This document shows positions 34,172 through 42,995 of a DNA stretch of 46,873 bases, one piece after another. A program made the translations under genes and the position numbers. The stretch's first letter is position 1. Every line of letters begins with the position of its first letter. The notes under the pieces are model-generated. The model was not told where the DNA came from and did not search any database. It was given only the letters and a program-made list of their open reading frames with translations. The DNA comes from Bacteroidota bacterium (GTDB lineage: Bacteria; Bacteroidota; Bacteroidia; NS11-12g; UBA9320), in assembly GCA_018700895.1 (NCBI GenBank), contig JABIUV010000039.1:1-46873 (forward strand), given 5' to 3'.

Positions 34172-34178
34172 ACATTCG
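34171..34178 (+). promoter_or_regulatory. -7-type promoter element abutting the NMO-like start
   Basis: TACATTCG is one base from TAnnTTTG and ends only 4 bases before the ATG at 34183. Transcription would start at or inside the start codon. Confidence 0.35.
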
Positions 34179-34182
34179 TCCT

Positions 34183-35130
34183 ATGCAAAATAGGATAACC
34201 TCACTGTTTGGTATACAGTACCCTCTCATACAGGCAGGTATGATTTGGTGCAGCGGATGGGAACTCGCAAGTGCGGTGTGCAATGCTGGCGGACTTGGAA
34301 TACTGGGTGCAGGAAGCATGTATCCAGACGAGTTACTGGATCAAATCACCAAATGCAAAGCCGCAACCAACAAACCATTTGCTGTAAACTTGCCTTTGCT
34401 ATACCCCGATATAGACCAACACATCCAAATCATTATAAAAGAAAAGGTACCCATCGTATTTACCTCTGCGGGTAATCCTGCAAAATGGACAGACACACTC
34501 AAAAACGAGGGGATTACCGTGGTACACGTAGTAAGTAACGAAAAATTTGCACGAAAAGCAGAAGCAAGTGGTGTAGATGCCATAGTAGCCGAAGGATTTG
34601 AAGCAGGAGGACACAATGGAAGAGAAGAAACCACTACCATAGTACTTATCCCTCAAATAACACAAGCTGTAAAAATTCCGGTGATAGCCGCCGGTGGAAT
34701 AGGTACTGGCAAAACAATGCTAGCCGCCATTGCTCTAGGAGCAGAAGCAGTGCAAATAGGCAGTAGATTTGTCGCCACTCAAGAGAGTAGTGCTCACCCT
34801 AATTTTAAGAAGGCAGTAATTGATGCTAAAGATGGCAGTACCCAGCTAAGTCTGAAAAAACTCACACCCGTACGGCTGATAAAGAATCCTTTTTGGGAGG
34901 AAATAGCGGAGGCAGAAAATGAAGGTGCAACTCCCGAAAAATTAGCAGAAATACTAGGGAGAGCCAGAGCTAAAAAAGGCATGTTTGAAGGAGATATGAC
35001 CGAAGGAGAGCTTGAAATAGGACAAATAAGCGGTTACATTAATGAAATCAAACCTGCGGCTGAAATTGTTAAAGAAATAGTAAAAGAGTACAATCAAGAA
35101 TTGAATAATCTAGCCAATAAAGAACTATAG
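34183..35130 (+). CDS. Nitronate monooxygenase/FabK-like FMN enzyme
   Basis: The 315-residue TIM-barrel flavoprotein has the family pattern IQYPLIQAGM at the N-terminus, GGLGILGAGS, the catalytic-His motif EGFEAGGHNG and the FMN phosphate-binding segments AAGGIGTG and GAEAVQIGSRF. The class includes nitronate monooxygenases, which detoxify nitroalkanes, and FabK enoyl-ACP reductases; the sequence alone does not separate them here. A charged C-terminal tail is present. A dyad overlaps its promoter region. Nine bases separate it from the AlbA_2 gene, so the two are likely cotranscribed. Confidence 0.85.
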   Translation: MQNRITSLFGIQYPLIQAGMIWCSGWELASAVCNAGGLGILGAGSMYPDELLDQITKCKAATNKPFAVNLPLLYPDIDQHIQIIIKEKVPIVFTSAGNPAKWTDTLKNEGITVVHVVSNEKFARKAEASGVDAIVAEGFEAGGHNGREETTTIVLIPQITQAVKIPVIAAGGIGTGKTMLAAIALGAEAVQIGSRFVATQESSAHPNFKKAVIDAKDGSTQLSLKKLTPVRLIKNPFWEEIAEAENEGATPEKLAEILGRARAKKGMFEGDMTEGELEIGQISGYINEIKPAAEIVKEIVKEYNQELNNLANKEL

Positions 35131-35139
35131 CAACTTGCT

Positions 35140-35766
35140 GTGAACGACCGCATCAAATCATATCTCATAGAAGGTGAAGGAGACACCTTAGACTATAAGC
35201 AAGAAATAAGCAGTGCTCATAAAATAGCGAAGACAATGGTAAGCTTTGCCAATCATAAAGGCGGAACTTTACTGGTAGGTGTAAGGGACAACAGGAGCAT
35301 TGCAGGAATACGTACCGAAGACGAAAAATACATGCTAGAGCTAGCAGCTGCATTCTATTGCAAACCCGAAATTATACTGGAAATAGAAGAGCACAACATC
35401 GGAGGCAAGATAATACTGGAATGTGTGGTGCCTGAAGGTGATGATAAACCCTATAGTGCTAAGGATGAAGGAGGCAAATGGTGGGTATATGTAAGAAACA
35501 AGGATAAAAGCCTGCTAGCCAGCAAAATAGTGGTAGACGTATTGCGACGTAAAGCCAGTAGCAAAGGCACCCTCATCAAGTATGGAAAAAACGAAGAAAT
35601 GCTACTCCAATACTTGGAAAATAATGAGCGAATTACCCTTCAAGAATTTCGTAAAAAAGTCAACATTAGCAAATGGCGAGCATCTAAAATTTTGGTGAAT
35701 TTGATAAGTGCAGGTGTGATCCGAAACCACACGCACGAGAAAACTGAATTCTTTACCCTCGCATAA
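35140..35766 (+). CDS. AlbA_2/Schlafen-type DNA-binding protein with winged helix
   Basis: The 208-residue protein starts with GTG. Its N-terminal half is an AlbA_2 domain: DTLDYKQEISSAHKIAKTMV leads into SFANHKGGTLLVGVRDN, the glycine-rich putative nucleotide-binding turn, with YVRNKDKSLLAS near the end. Residues ~145-205 look like a winged helix-turn-helix (RITLQEFRKKVNISKWRASK, then ILVNLISAGVI). The family is annotated as putative transcriptional regulators; targets are unknown. It follows the NMO-like gene by 9 bases, so it might act on that gene. Confidence 0.82.
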   Translation: MNDRIKSYLIEGEGDTLDYKQEISSAHKIAKTMVSFANHKGGTLLVGVRDNRSIAGIRTEDEKYMLELAAAFYCKPEIILEIEEHNIGGKIILECVVPEGDDKPYSAKDEGGKWWVYVRNKDKSLLASKIVVDVLRRKASSKGTLIKYGKNEEMLLQYLENNERITLQEFRKKVNISKWRASKILVNLISAGVIRNHTHEKTEFFTLA

Positions 35767-35802
35767 GCCAATAAAACATCTTAATAATTCGTTAATAAGT
35801 AG

Positions 35803-35810
35803 TAAATTCG
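35803..35810 (+). promoter_or_regulatory. -7-type promoter element for the DUF6089 block
   Basis: TAAATTCG is one base from TAnnTTTG and lies 41 bases before the ATG at 35852. The -33 region is not clear. Confidence 0.3.
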
Positions 35811-35851
35811 CAAGCTATTGTAAATGGTAGTCGCATTTTAATCAAAATATT

Positions 35852-36790
35852 ATGATGGCAAAAAGAAATAAAATCGTTTTACTCAGCACATTACTTATGA
35901 TCTGCGGTCTCAGTTTTGAGGCTAGTGCACAACGCTGGTTTCGTACAAGTTCGTTGGAGTTCGGGCTCATTGGCGGGGCAAGTCACTACTCCGGAGATCT
36001 TCAAGAGGTATACATAGACCCACGGGGACTCAAACCAAGCGTAGGAATTATCACGCGATATAGCCCTGGAGAAATCCTTACATTCAGACTAAGTGCCCAA
36101 TACGGGAGTTTAGAAGCAAGAGATGACTGGTATGAAGATCTAACTGCGTTGAGCAGAAGAAACTTAAGTTTCACATCGGAACTCTGGGACTTTACCGGAG
36201 GTTTAGAGGTTAATTTAAGACGCATGGAAGCTAAACAGAGATCAGGGATATACCCCTATCTATTTACGGGTGCGAGTGTATTTAAGTTTAATCCTAAAAC
36301 CACTTTTGTATATGACCCAACCAGTGCAATAGCACAATATATGGAGCAGAGTACACCTGGTTCTTATACTGGTCTTATAGATAGAGATGGAGAAGAAGTA
36401 GAGCTTCAACCACTCGGTACGGAAGGACAAGAAACCACAGAATTTAACGACAGGAAAAGATACGCACTTACTCAGGTAGCTATACCTGTAGGTGGTGGAA
36501 TCAAATTCAAACTAAATCACAAGTGGACCGCCGCAGTAGAATATGGAGCACGCTTCACCTTCACCGATTATATAGATGATGTAAGCAGCACCTACGTTGA
36601 CCCTGTAAGACTTACAGCTCAATACGGACCAATGTCTTCTGCTGTAGCTGTAAGAAATCCTGAGTTTGACCCTGCAAGAATAGAGGGGTTAAAACGTGGG
36701 GATCCTAATGATAACGACATTTATGGTATATTAGGAATATCCCTTACTTACAGGCTGTATGGCAATAGACCCGTATGCCCTTCGTTTTAA
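35852..36790 (+). CDS. DUF6089 outer-membrane beta-barrel protein (copy 1)
   Basis: The 312-residue protein begins with a signal peptide (IVLLSTLLMICGLSFEASAQ). An alternating-strand barrel follows and ends in LTYRL-type strands. Shared with copy 2 are the early SLEFGLIGGASHYSGDLQ strand, the RRNLSFTSELWDFTGGLEVN strand, and the late FTDYIDDVSSTYVDP motif. DUF6089 proteins lie next to uppS-bamA in many Bacteroidota and are presumed outer-membrane proteins; the role is unknown. Copy 2 follows in tandem. The start could also be the second Met codon. Confidence 0.85.
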   Translation: MMAKRNKIVLLSTLLMICGLSFEASAQRWFRTSSLEFGLIGGASHYSGDLQEVYIDPRGLKPSVGIITRYSPGEILTFRLSAQYGSLEARDDWYEDLTALSRRNLSFTSELWDFTGGLEVNLRRMEAKQRSGIYPYLFTGASVFKFNPKTTFVYDPTSAIAQYMEQSTPGSYTGLIDRDGEEVELQPLGTEGQETTEFNDRKRYALTQVAIPVGGGIKFKLNHKWTAAVEYGARFTFTDYIDDVSSTYVDPVRLTAQYGPMSSAVAVRNPEFDPARIEGLKRGDPNDNDIYGILGISLTYRLYGNRPVCPSF

Positions 36791-36845
36791 ACTAGAATAA
36801 ACACTCGTTTAACTCATCCAAAATATTCTTACGTAACATTTCAGC

Positions 36846-36853
36846 TAGTTTTG
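36846..36853 (+). promoter_or_regulatory. -7 promoter element for DUF6089 copy 2 and downstream genes
   Basis: TAGTTTTG matches TAnnTTTG exactly, 33 bases before the TTG at 36887. It could drive DUF6089 copy 2, uppS and bamA. The -33 element is unclear. Confidence 0.45.
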
Positions 36854-36886
36854 CGTAATAGAAAACAAGAAAGCACGATTTAGATA

Positions 36887-37663
36887 TTGAAAAAAGCGAT
36901 ATTATATATTGTCATCTGTCTTGTAGCACAGAGTACCATGGCCCAGTCTTGGGAGGTAGGTGCTATGGCTGGTGGCTCCAACTATCACGGAGATTTGGCT
37001 TATAATATCGTTCCCAAGGAAACCAATGTCTCCGGAGGAGCTTTTTTTAAGTATAACTTTAACGAATACTGGACCGTACGTCCCACCCTTTCTTACATGA
37101 AAATAAGTGGGGCTGATAGCAATTTTAATGAATATCGCCTACGAAACTTGAGTTTCCGTAACAATATCTACGAGGTGTCCAACGTGATGGAATTTAATTT
37201 TCAACCGTTTAGTAATCAAGCCATACACGGCAGAACAACTGCCTATGCTTTATTGGGTCTAGGTCTTTTTTTGCACAAACCCGAAGCTAAGCTCAATGAT
37301 GAATGGGTTAGCCTACAACCTCTCCGCACCGAAAATCAAAAATATAAACTGATGCAGATAAGTGTGCCAATGGGTATTGGAGTAAAACACGCCATCAATC
37401 CTAATTTCATAGTAGGTTTTGAGGCTGGGTGGAGAAAAACATTTACGGACTACTTGGACGACGTAAGCAGTACCTATGCAGACCCAACAGACGGCGGAGC
37501 CACATACAGAGCCCTAGTAGATCGCTCATACGAAGTAAGCGAAACTGGACAACCACTTGCCTCGCAAGGAGATGTACGTGGAGACGCCAATTTAGACGAC
37601 TGGTTTTTTCAAACAGCATTTTCCATATCCTACAGGTTTACGCCTATTAAGTGTCCTTTCTAA
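36887..37663 (+). CDS. DUF6089 outer-membrane beta-barrel protein (copy 2)
   Basis: The 258-residue protein uses a TTG start and a signal peptide (MKKAILYIVICLVAQSTMAQ). It shares with copy 1 the opening EVGAMAGGSNYHGDLA strand, the RLRNLSFRNNIYEVSNVMEF strand and FTDYLDDVSSTYADP, so the two arose by tandem duplication or are old paralogues. It is shorter than copy 1 (258 against 312 residues). It precedes uppS by 18 bases and probably shares its transcript. The role is unknown, but the neighbours point to the outer-membrane assembly block. Confidence 0.85.
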   Translation: MKKAILYIVICLVAQSTMAQSWEVGAMAGGSNYHGDLAYNIVPKETNVSGGAFFKYNFNEYWTVRPTLSYMKISGADSNFNEYRLRNLSFRNNIYEVSNVMEFNFQPFSNQAIHGRTTAYALLGLGLFLHKPEAKLNDEWVSLQPLRTENQKYKLMQISVPMGIGVKHAINPNFIVGFEAGWRKTFTDYLDDVSSTYADPTDGGATYRALVDRSYEVSETGQPLASQGDVRGDANLDDWFFQTAFSISYRFTPIKCPF

Positions 37664-37681
37664 TAATAAGAGATCCCAACT

Positions 37682-38422
37682 ATGAGTAAAGAGCGTATAG
37701 ATCAATCTAGGCTGCCCAAACATATTGCCATAATAATGGATGGCAACGGAAGGTGGGCCAAAGAGAAAGGAAAGTTTAGAATATTTGGTCACGAAAACGG
37801 AGTGAAAGCCGTACGTGAAGTGTCAGAAGGGTGTGCTGAGCTAGGCATTGAGTGCCTTACACTATATGCCTTCAGCACCGAAAACTGGAACCGCCCTAAA
37901 ATAGAGGTAAATGCCCTGATGACATTACTCGTAAAAACCATCAAGAGCGAAACCAAAACGCTCATGAAAAATGGTATAAAACTAGATGCCATAGGCGTCC
38001 GTAGTAATCTACCCAAAGACTGCCGAAGGGAATTAGAAGAGGCTATAGATGCTACCAAAAATAATACGGGAATGACCCTGATATTAGCATTGAGCTATAG
38101 TGCCAAGTGGGACATTGTGAATGCTACCAAAACCATCGCCCAAAAAGCCCTGAACGGTGAAATAACCTTAGAAGATGTAGATGAGGAATTGATAGATAAA
38201 ACACTAACTACTCACAAGTATCCTCACCCAGAACTCATGATACGTACGAGCGGCGAACTGCGTATAAGTAACTTTTTACTTTGGGAGATTGCCTACAGTG
38301 AATTATACTTCACTACCGTACTCTGGCCTGATTACAGAAAAGAACACCTCTACGAAGCCATACTCGACTTCCAAGGTAGAGAAAGAAGATTCGGAAAAAC
38401 TAGCGAACAACTCTCCTCATAA
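37682..38422 (+). CDS. uppS: Undecaprenyl diphosphate synthase (isoprenyl transferase)
   Basis: The 246-residue cis-prenyltransferase makes the C55 lipid carrier for peptidoglycan and O-antigen. Landmarks are AIIMDGNGRWA at 17-27 (catalytic Asp20), FGHENGVKAVRE, the YAFSTENWNRP motif and the C-terminal LMIRTSGELRISNFLLWEIA with YSELYFT. It sits between DUF6089 copy 2 and bamA, with 10 bases to bamA, in an order found in many Bacteroidota. Length is typical. Confidence 0.96.
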   Translation: MSKERIDQSRLPKHIAIIMDGNGRWAKEKGKFRIFGHENGVKAVREVSEGCAELGIECLTLYAFSTENWNRPKIEVNALMTLLVKTIKSETKTLMKNGIKLDAIGVRSNLPKDCRRELEEAIDATKNNTGMTLILALSYSAKWDIVNATKTIAQKALNGEITLEDVDEELIDKTLTTHKYPHPELMIRTSGELRISNFLLWEIAYSELYFTTVLWPDYRKEHLYEAILDFQGRERRFGKTSEQLSS

Positions 38423-38432
38423 AAGATAACAC

Positions 38433-40934
38433 ATGAAGAACATATTTCTCATACTATTAGCCTTATGTACACTATCTAGCAACGCACAACTGCAAGATAA
38501 TACTAATCCAGTGATCATAGATTATGACGAACCTCAGAAATATGAAATTGGCGGCATAGAGGTAAGCGGCAATACCTTCACGCCAGATAACATCATTGTA
38601 CTCGTAGCAGGACTAACCAAAGGACAATCTATTACCATACCGGGTGATGACATATCTCTAGCCATCGATAAACTTTGGAAACAACAACGATTCAGTGATA
38701 TCGAAATAGGAATACTTAAGACCGAAGGCTCTAAAATATTTTTAAATATTCACGTAAAAGAACGTCCACGATTGAGCAAATACTCTATCAAAGGGTTAAA
38801 GAAAGCGGAAACCAATAATGTACGTGATGAGATATCACTTACCAAAAATCAACTTATTACCGAAGATCTCGTAAATGCCACAAGGAGAGAAATAAAAGAA
38901 TATTTTCACGAAAAAGGATATTACACCGTAAATGCAACATTCAAACAAGAAGAAGACCCCGAAAAACCTAACTATCAGATACTTCGTATTGACATTAACA
39001 GAGGTAAAAAAGTGAAGTTGCAAGACATTGTTTTTGTGGGAAATGACAATGTGGAAGACAAGAAACTACGTAAACTCCTGAAACCAAAGCGTAAGTATAA
39101 GAAGCTAAACTTATTCGCTTCTTCCAAGTTTGTAACGGAAACCTACGAAGAAACCAAACCTGCTATCCTTCAAACGTATAGCAGCCTAGGATATCGAGAT
39201 GCTTCATTACTATATGACTCTGTAATTCAAGTAGCTGAGGATCGTGTAGTTCTTAAAATTGGTATCAATGAAGGAATTAAGTACTATTTCAGAGACATAA
39301 AATGGACGGGAAATACGAAGTATAGAACCTCATTACTCGATACCTTATTGGGCATAAAACGAGGTGATGTATATGATCAGTCTAAACTCGAAAGCAAGTT
39401 GTTTATGAGTGAAAATGGTTTTGATATCTCGAGTCTATACATGGACGATGGGTACCTGTTCTTTAACGTAAACCCAGTAGAGATACTCGTAGAGGGCGAT
39501 AGTATAGACCTGGAAATGAGGATATATGAAGGCAAACAAGCAACAGTAAGTCGTGTAACGGTAGTAGGTAATGACAAAACAAGTGACTTCGTAGCTCTGC
39601 GTGTTATTCGTACACGACCTGGTGATAAATTTAGCCGCAGTGACATACAGCGTAGTATGAGGGAGCTCGCACAGCTTGGATTCTTTGACCCAGAAGGGCT
39701 AGATGTAAATCCAGTACCCAATCCTCAGAATGGTACGGTAGATATAGAATACCGAGTAACCGAAAAACCAAGTGACCAAATAGAAGCTTCTGGTGGTTGG
39801 GGTGGTTTTGGGGGTTTTGTGGGTACGCTAGGACTTACGCTTAATAACTTTAGCTCTCGCAAAATGTTTGAAAAAGGTGGTTGGAACCCTATACCTGCAG
39901 GAGATGGTCAGAAACTGTCTATACGTGCACAGAGTAATGGCCCACAGTTCCAAGGATACAACTTCTCATTCACCGAGCCTTGGCTGGGTGGCAAAAAACC
40001 GAACTCACTATCTGTAAGTTTGTTTCATAACGTTCAATCCACTTTCAGTTTTGAGTCAGATAGACCTAAGTTTACCACTTCTGGTGCTACTATTGGTTTC
40101 GGTAAACAGCTGAAATTTCCAGATGATTACTTCTCATTCCAATCCTCGGTAACCTACCAACGTTATGGTCTGAATGATTGGGCCAATTTTGGTTCTGCCG
40201 AGCTAGGCTTTACCAATGGTGTAGCCAATAACCTTAGTTTTACGAACGTATTGGCACGTAACAGTACCAATCATCCAATATATCCAACGGAGGGTAGCTC
40301 ATTTAGTGCCAGTGTACAGATGACTCCTCCATTCTCATTGCTCAGTAATAATAAAGACTTTACCAGTCCAGACTTGAGTGCTCAGGATAGATTTAAGTGG
40401 ATAGAACTCGTAAAGACCAAGTTCAGCGGACAATGGTTCTTAGGCATTGGTCAAGGAAAACGCCAGTTAGTAGTTTCGCCAGCTTACCGTTTTGGAGCTG
40501 TGAGTCCTTGGAACAAAGACGTAGGCTACTCACCCTTTGAGCTCTTCAGAGTAGGTGGTAGTGGGTTGTCTAACTTTGTACTGTACGGTACAGATATCAT
40601 TTCTCAGCGTGGATATGACGAGGGAAGAGTAAGTGACCCCGTGGCTGGTCAACAAGGACTTCCTATCTATACAAAATACACCTTAGAGGTTCGTTACCCA
40701 CTTACAGTAGGACAATCTTCTACCATATATGCACAAACCTTCTTAGAAGCAGGTAATGCATACCGAAGTTTCGAGGAGTTTAATCCCTTTAACGTAAGAC
40801 GAGCGGGCGGCGTAGGTGTACGTTTGTTCTTACCTATGTTTGGTTTACTAGGCGTAGACTATGCTTGGGCTATGGACCCACTACCACAGGAGCAAGGCGG
40901 ACAATTTCACTTCTTTATAGGTCAGCAGTTTTAG
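38433..40934 (+). CDS. bamA: Outer-membrane protein assembly factor BamA
   Basis: The 833-residue outer-membrane insertase has a signal peptide (IFLILLALCTLSSNAQ). POTRA repeats run to about residue 440, for example EIGGIEVSGNTFTPDNIIVL, RPRLSKYSIKGLKKAETNNV, and ATVSRVTVVGNDKTSDFVAL with VIRTRPGDKF. The 16-stranded barrel follows, ending in the phenylalanine-terminated strand GQFHFFIGQQF, itself the type of signal BamA recognises. VRGY-like loop residues occur near SQRGYDEGRVSD. It inserts barrel proteins, including the two DUF6089 proteins upstream. No skp (ompH) follows; an OmpA-family gene does. Confidence 0.95.
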   Translation: MKNIFLILLALCTLSSNAQLQDNTNPVIIDYDEPQKYEIGGIEVSGNTFTPDNIIVLVAGLTKGQSITIPGDDISLAIDKLWKQQRFSDIEIGILKTEGSKIFLNIHVKERPRLSKYSIKGLKKAETNNVRDEISLTKNQLITEDLVNATRREIKEYFHEKGYYTVNATFKQEEDPEKPNYQILRIDINRGKKVKLQDIVFVGNDNVEDKKLRKLLKPKRKYKKLNLFASSKFVTETYEETKPAILQTYSSLGYRDASLLYDSVIQVAEDRVVLKIGINEGIKYYFRDIKWTGNTKYRTSLLDTLLGIKRGDVYDQSKLESKLFMSENGFDISSLYMDDGYLFFNVNPVEILVEGDSIDLEMRIYEGKQATVSRVTVVGNDKTSDFVALRVIRTRPGDKFSRSDIQRSMRELAQLGFFDPEGLDVNPVPNPQNGTVDIEYRVTEKPSDQIEASGGWGGFGGFVGTLGLTLNNFSSRKMFEKGGWNPIPAGDGQKLSIRAQSNGPQFQGYNFSFTEPWLGGKKPNSLSVSLFHNVQSTFSFESDRPKFTTSGATIGFGKQLKFPDDYFSFQSSVTYQRYGLNDWANFGSAELGFTNGVANNLSFTNVLARNSTNHPIYPTEGSSFSASVQMTPPFSLLSNNKDFTSPDLSAQDRFKWIELVKTKFSGQWFLGIGQGKRQLVVSPAYRFGAVSPWNKDVGYSPFELFRVGGSGLSNFVLYGTDIISQRGYDEGRVSDPVAGQQGLPIYTKYTLEVRYPLTVGQSSTIYAQTFLEAGNAYRSFEEFNPFNVRRAGGVGVRLFLPMFGLLGVDYAWAMDPLPQEQGGQFHFFIGQQF

Positions 40935-40994
40935 CCACTTTTTGGCGGAGCTTCTCCAATATAATAGGCAGAACTTCCGTTTATGTAGTAACCA

Positions 40995-42599
40995 ATGAGA
41001 TTTCTGCTTGCCTTTATCACAATTTACGGCGGTAAGTTACTCGCTCAAGATACTATATACTATGACAAACTCTACGCTCGAAATGTAGGAGAAAGCATTG
41101 AGTTTGAATATAAGTCTCGTACCACGGGGCAAATGGAAAAAGACAAGCTACCTACAGGCAAATGGCTTTCACTTGATAGTAATGACAACATACTGGTAGA
41201 GACCAACTTTGTCGTTAACAAGCGTAAAAAGAGGACGCTTAAGGTAGGTTTACAACTTTTTAGAGACCCTATTACCGGTGACACCTTGCTCATGCGAGAG
41301 TATAACAAAGCGGGAGTGCTTACGCAACAACTAGGGTTGCAGCCTGCAATTTTAGTTGTCGTAAATTCTATCCTACACATTTACAAAGACTTTGGTTCTT
41401 ATACCATAGCGGAGTATCGCAAGAGTTATAGTGGTGCAAATGATTTTACCACGATATGGAAATCGAGCTTAGAGGACCCGACAGCCATATTTGGCGATTC
41501 TAATTACCTCAACTTTGAAAAACGAATAGGTGACTCTACCCTATTAATGCCCGCCAGTTTTAGCACCAAGGCCGAGTATAATTATATCAGTAATCCAGAG
41601 TTCGAGAAACACCCCAGTGCATATTTCTCTATTATGTCGTTCGAGGATCAGGTGAGTGACTGGTCAGTTGCTTCTATATCACCCGATTTTTATCTATCCA
41701 AGGTAGGAGCCCTTAGTGGAAATAGTTATGTAGGTATTCGGGTATTTAGCCTTCGCAAAGACATAGAATACATTCAGAATAAACTCCGCCAACCCCTCGT
41801 AAAGGACTCTATATATTGCTTTAGTGCCTATCTGAAACTATCACCTGGCAGTAGGTACGCTACTAACGCTTTTGGTTTTCTCATCACTCAAGAAAAAACC
41901 TACATCGATACCGATGAGTTACTCGACATTAAACCAAGCAAAAACCTTAACACTCAAATACTTAATTATAAAACACAATGGATGAAGGTACAGTGTACCT
42001 ACAAGGCCAAAGGCGGTGAGCAATATATAACGCTAGGTAGTTTTCAGAATCACAAAGAACTTGAACTCGTGGAGGTACCCGGAACCTCACCCGAAAGTTA
42101 TTACTACATAGATGATGTGAGCCTAGTGCCAATAGCTCGCGAAGAGGACTGTGCTTGCAATTTTGCTGACTATCGCAAACCACCGCCACCGCCACCTGTT
42201 TCCACAGCAACAAGCGATTCGCTAGCCACGAGTACATATGAGCAACTACAAGTAGGCGACACATTAATATTAGACAATATTCATTTTGACAATGATGAAT
42301 CCAAGCTCCTAGCGGCATCCTTTAGCATATTGTACGAGTTATTAGTTTTTTTGCATAAAAACAATCGCGTACATATCAAAATATCTGGGCATACGAGCAG
42401 CGTAGGTGGACACAGACACAATGTGGTACTTAGTGAACGTAGAGCAGCTGCCGTAAAACGATTTTTGACCAATAACGGCATAGAGACTGAGCGAATAGAA
42501 ACCGAAGGTTTTGGCCCAGACTATCCTATTGCTAGTAATGATACGCAAGAAGGTCAGAAGGAAAATAGGCGTGTAGAATTCACTATTCTCAAAAAGTAA
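40995..42599 (+). CDS. OmpA-family outer-membrane/cell-wall anchor protein
   Basis: The 534-residue protein has a signal peptide (MRFLLAFITIYGGKLLAQ). The N-terminal ~400 residues contain MORN-like charged strands (GKWLSLDSNDNILVETNF) and a carbohydrate-binding-like sandwich at 190-385 (SNPEFEKHPSAYF to YYIDDVSLVPIA). A proline-rich hinge (KPPPPPPVS) leads to a C-terminal OmpA domain at about 420-534 with IHFDNDESKL, ISGHTSSVG and EGQKENRRVEF, which binds peptidoglycan. It stands 60 bases after bamA and likely anchors the outer membrane to the wall. The middle domain is an inference from its strand pattern. Confidence 0.85.
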   Translation: MRFLLAFITIYGGKLLAQDTIYYDKLYARNVGESIEFEYKSRTTGQMEKDKLPTGKWLSLDSNDNILVETNFVVNKRKKRTLKVGLQLFRDPITGDTLLMREYNKAGVLTQQLGLQPAILVVVNSILHIYKDFGSYTIAEYRKSYSGANDFTTIWKSSLEDPTAIFGDSNYLNFEKRIGDSTLLMPASFSTKAEYNYISNPEFEKHPSAYFSIMSFEDQVSDWSVASISPDFYLSKVGALSGNSYVGIRVFSLRKDIEYIQNKLRQPLVKDSIYCFSAYLKLSPGSRYATNAFGFLITQEKTYIDTDELLDIKPSKNLNTQILNYKTQWMKVQCTYKAKGGEQYITLGSFQNHKELELVEVPGTSPESYYYIDDVSLVPIAREEDCACNFADYRKPPPPPPVSTATSDSLATSTYEQLQVGDTLILDNIHFDNDESKLLAASFSILYELLVFLHKNNRVHIKISGHTSSVGGHRHNVVLSERRAAAVKRFLTNNGIETERIETEGFGPDYPIASNDTQEGQKENRRVEFTILKK

Positions 42600-42602
42600 A
42601 GT

Positions 42603-42974
42603 CTACTTTTGGTGATAATGCACAAGCATTTTCGCCGAACTCTTATTGGTAGCCAAAGCAACATTATGAACGTCACACAGGCGTAGCAACATAGAGATAT
42701 CTACATCGTGAGGATGTTTATCCAATGGGTCTCTGAAGAAAATAACCGCCTGCATCTCCCCTCGGGTTATCATAGCACCTATTTCTGCATCACCACCCAT
42801 CGGTCCGGATGCTACACGCTGCACTTTGGTTACTCCAGCATCTATGAGCATTTTGCCCGTTGTACCTGTCGCTATTACGTCTATGTCTGGTCTGTTGAAA
42901 AAATCGAGACGTTTCAGAACAAAGGAGACCAAATCAGCCTTTTTCCCATCATGGGCTATTAATGCAAATTTCAT
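42603..42974 (-). CDS. mgsA: Methylglyoxal synthase
   Basis: The 123-residue enzyme turns dihydroxyacetone phosphate into methylglyoxal and phosphate, a bypass that relieves phosphosugar stress. The MGS fold is visible: IAHDGKKADLV at 6-16 (His8, Asp9), ATGTTGKML at 35-43, the catalytic Asp62 in SGPMGGDAEIGA and His89 in DPLDKHPHDVD. The length is slightly short of the E. coli enzyme (152) but matches other Bacteroidota copies. It lies 21 bases after the 3-hydroxyacyl-CoA dehydrogenase-like gene on the same strand. Confidence 0.93.
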   Translation of the reverse strand: MKFALIAHDGKKADLVSFVLKRLDFFNRPDIDVIATGTTGKMLIDAGVTKVQRVASGPMGGDAEIGAMITRGEMQAVIFFRDPLDKHPHDVDISMLLRLCDVHNVALATNKSSAKMLVHYHQK

Positions 42975-42995
42975 AATTAGGATTTTTATTAACTC

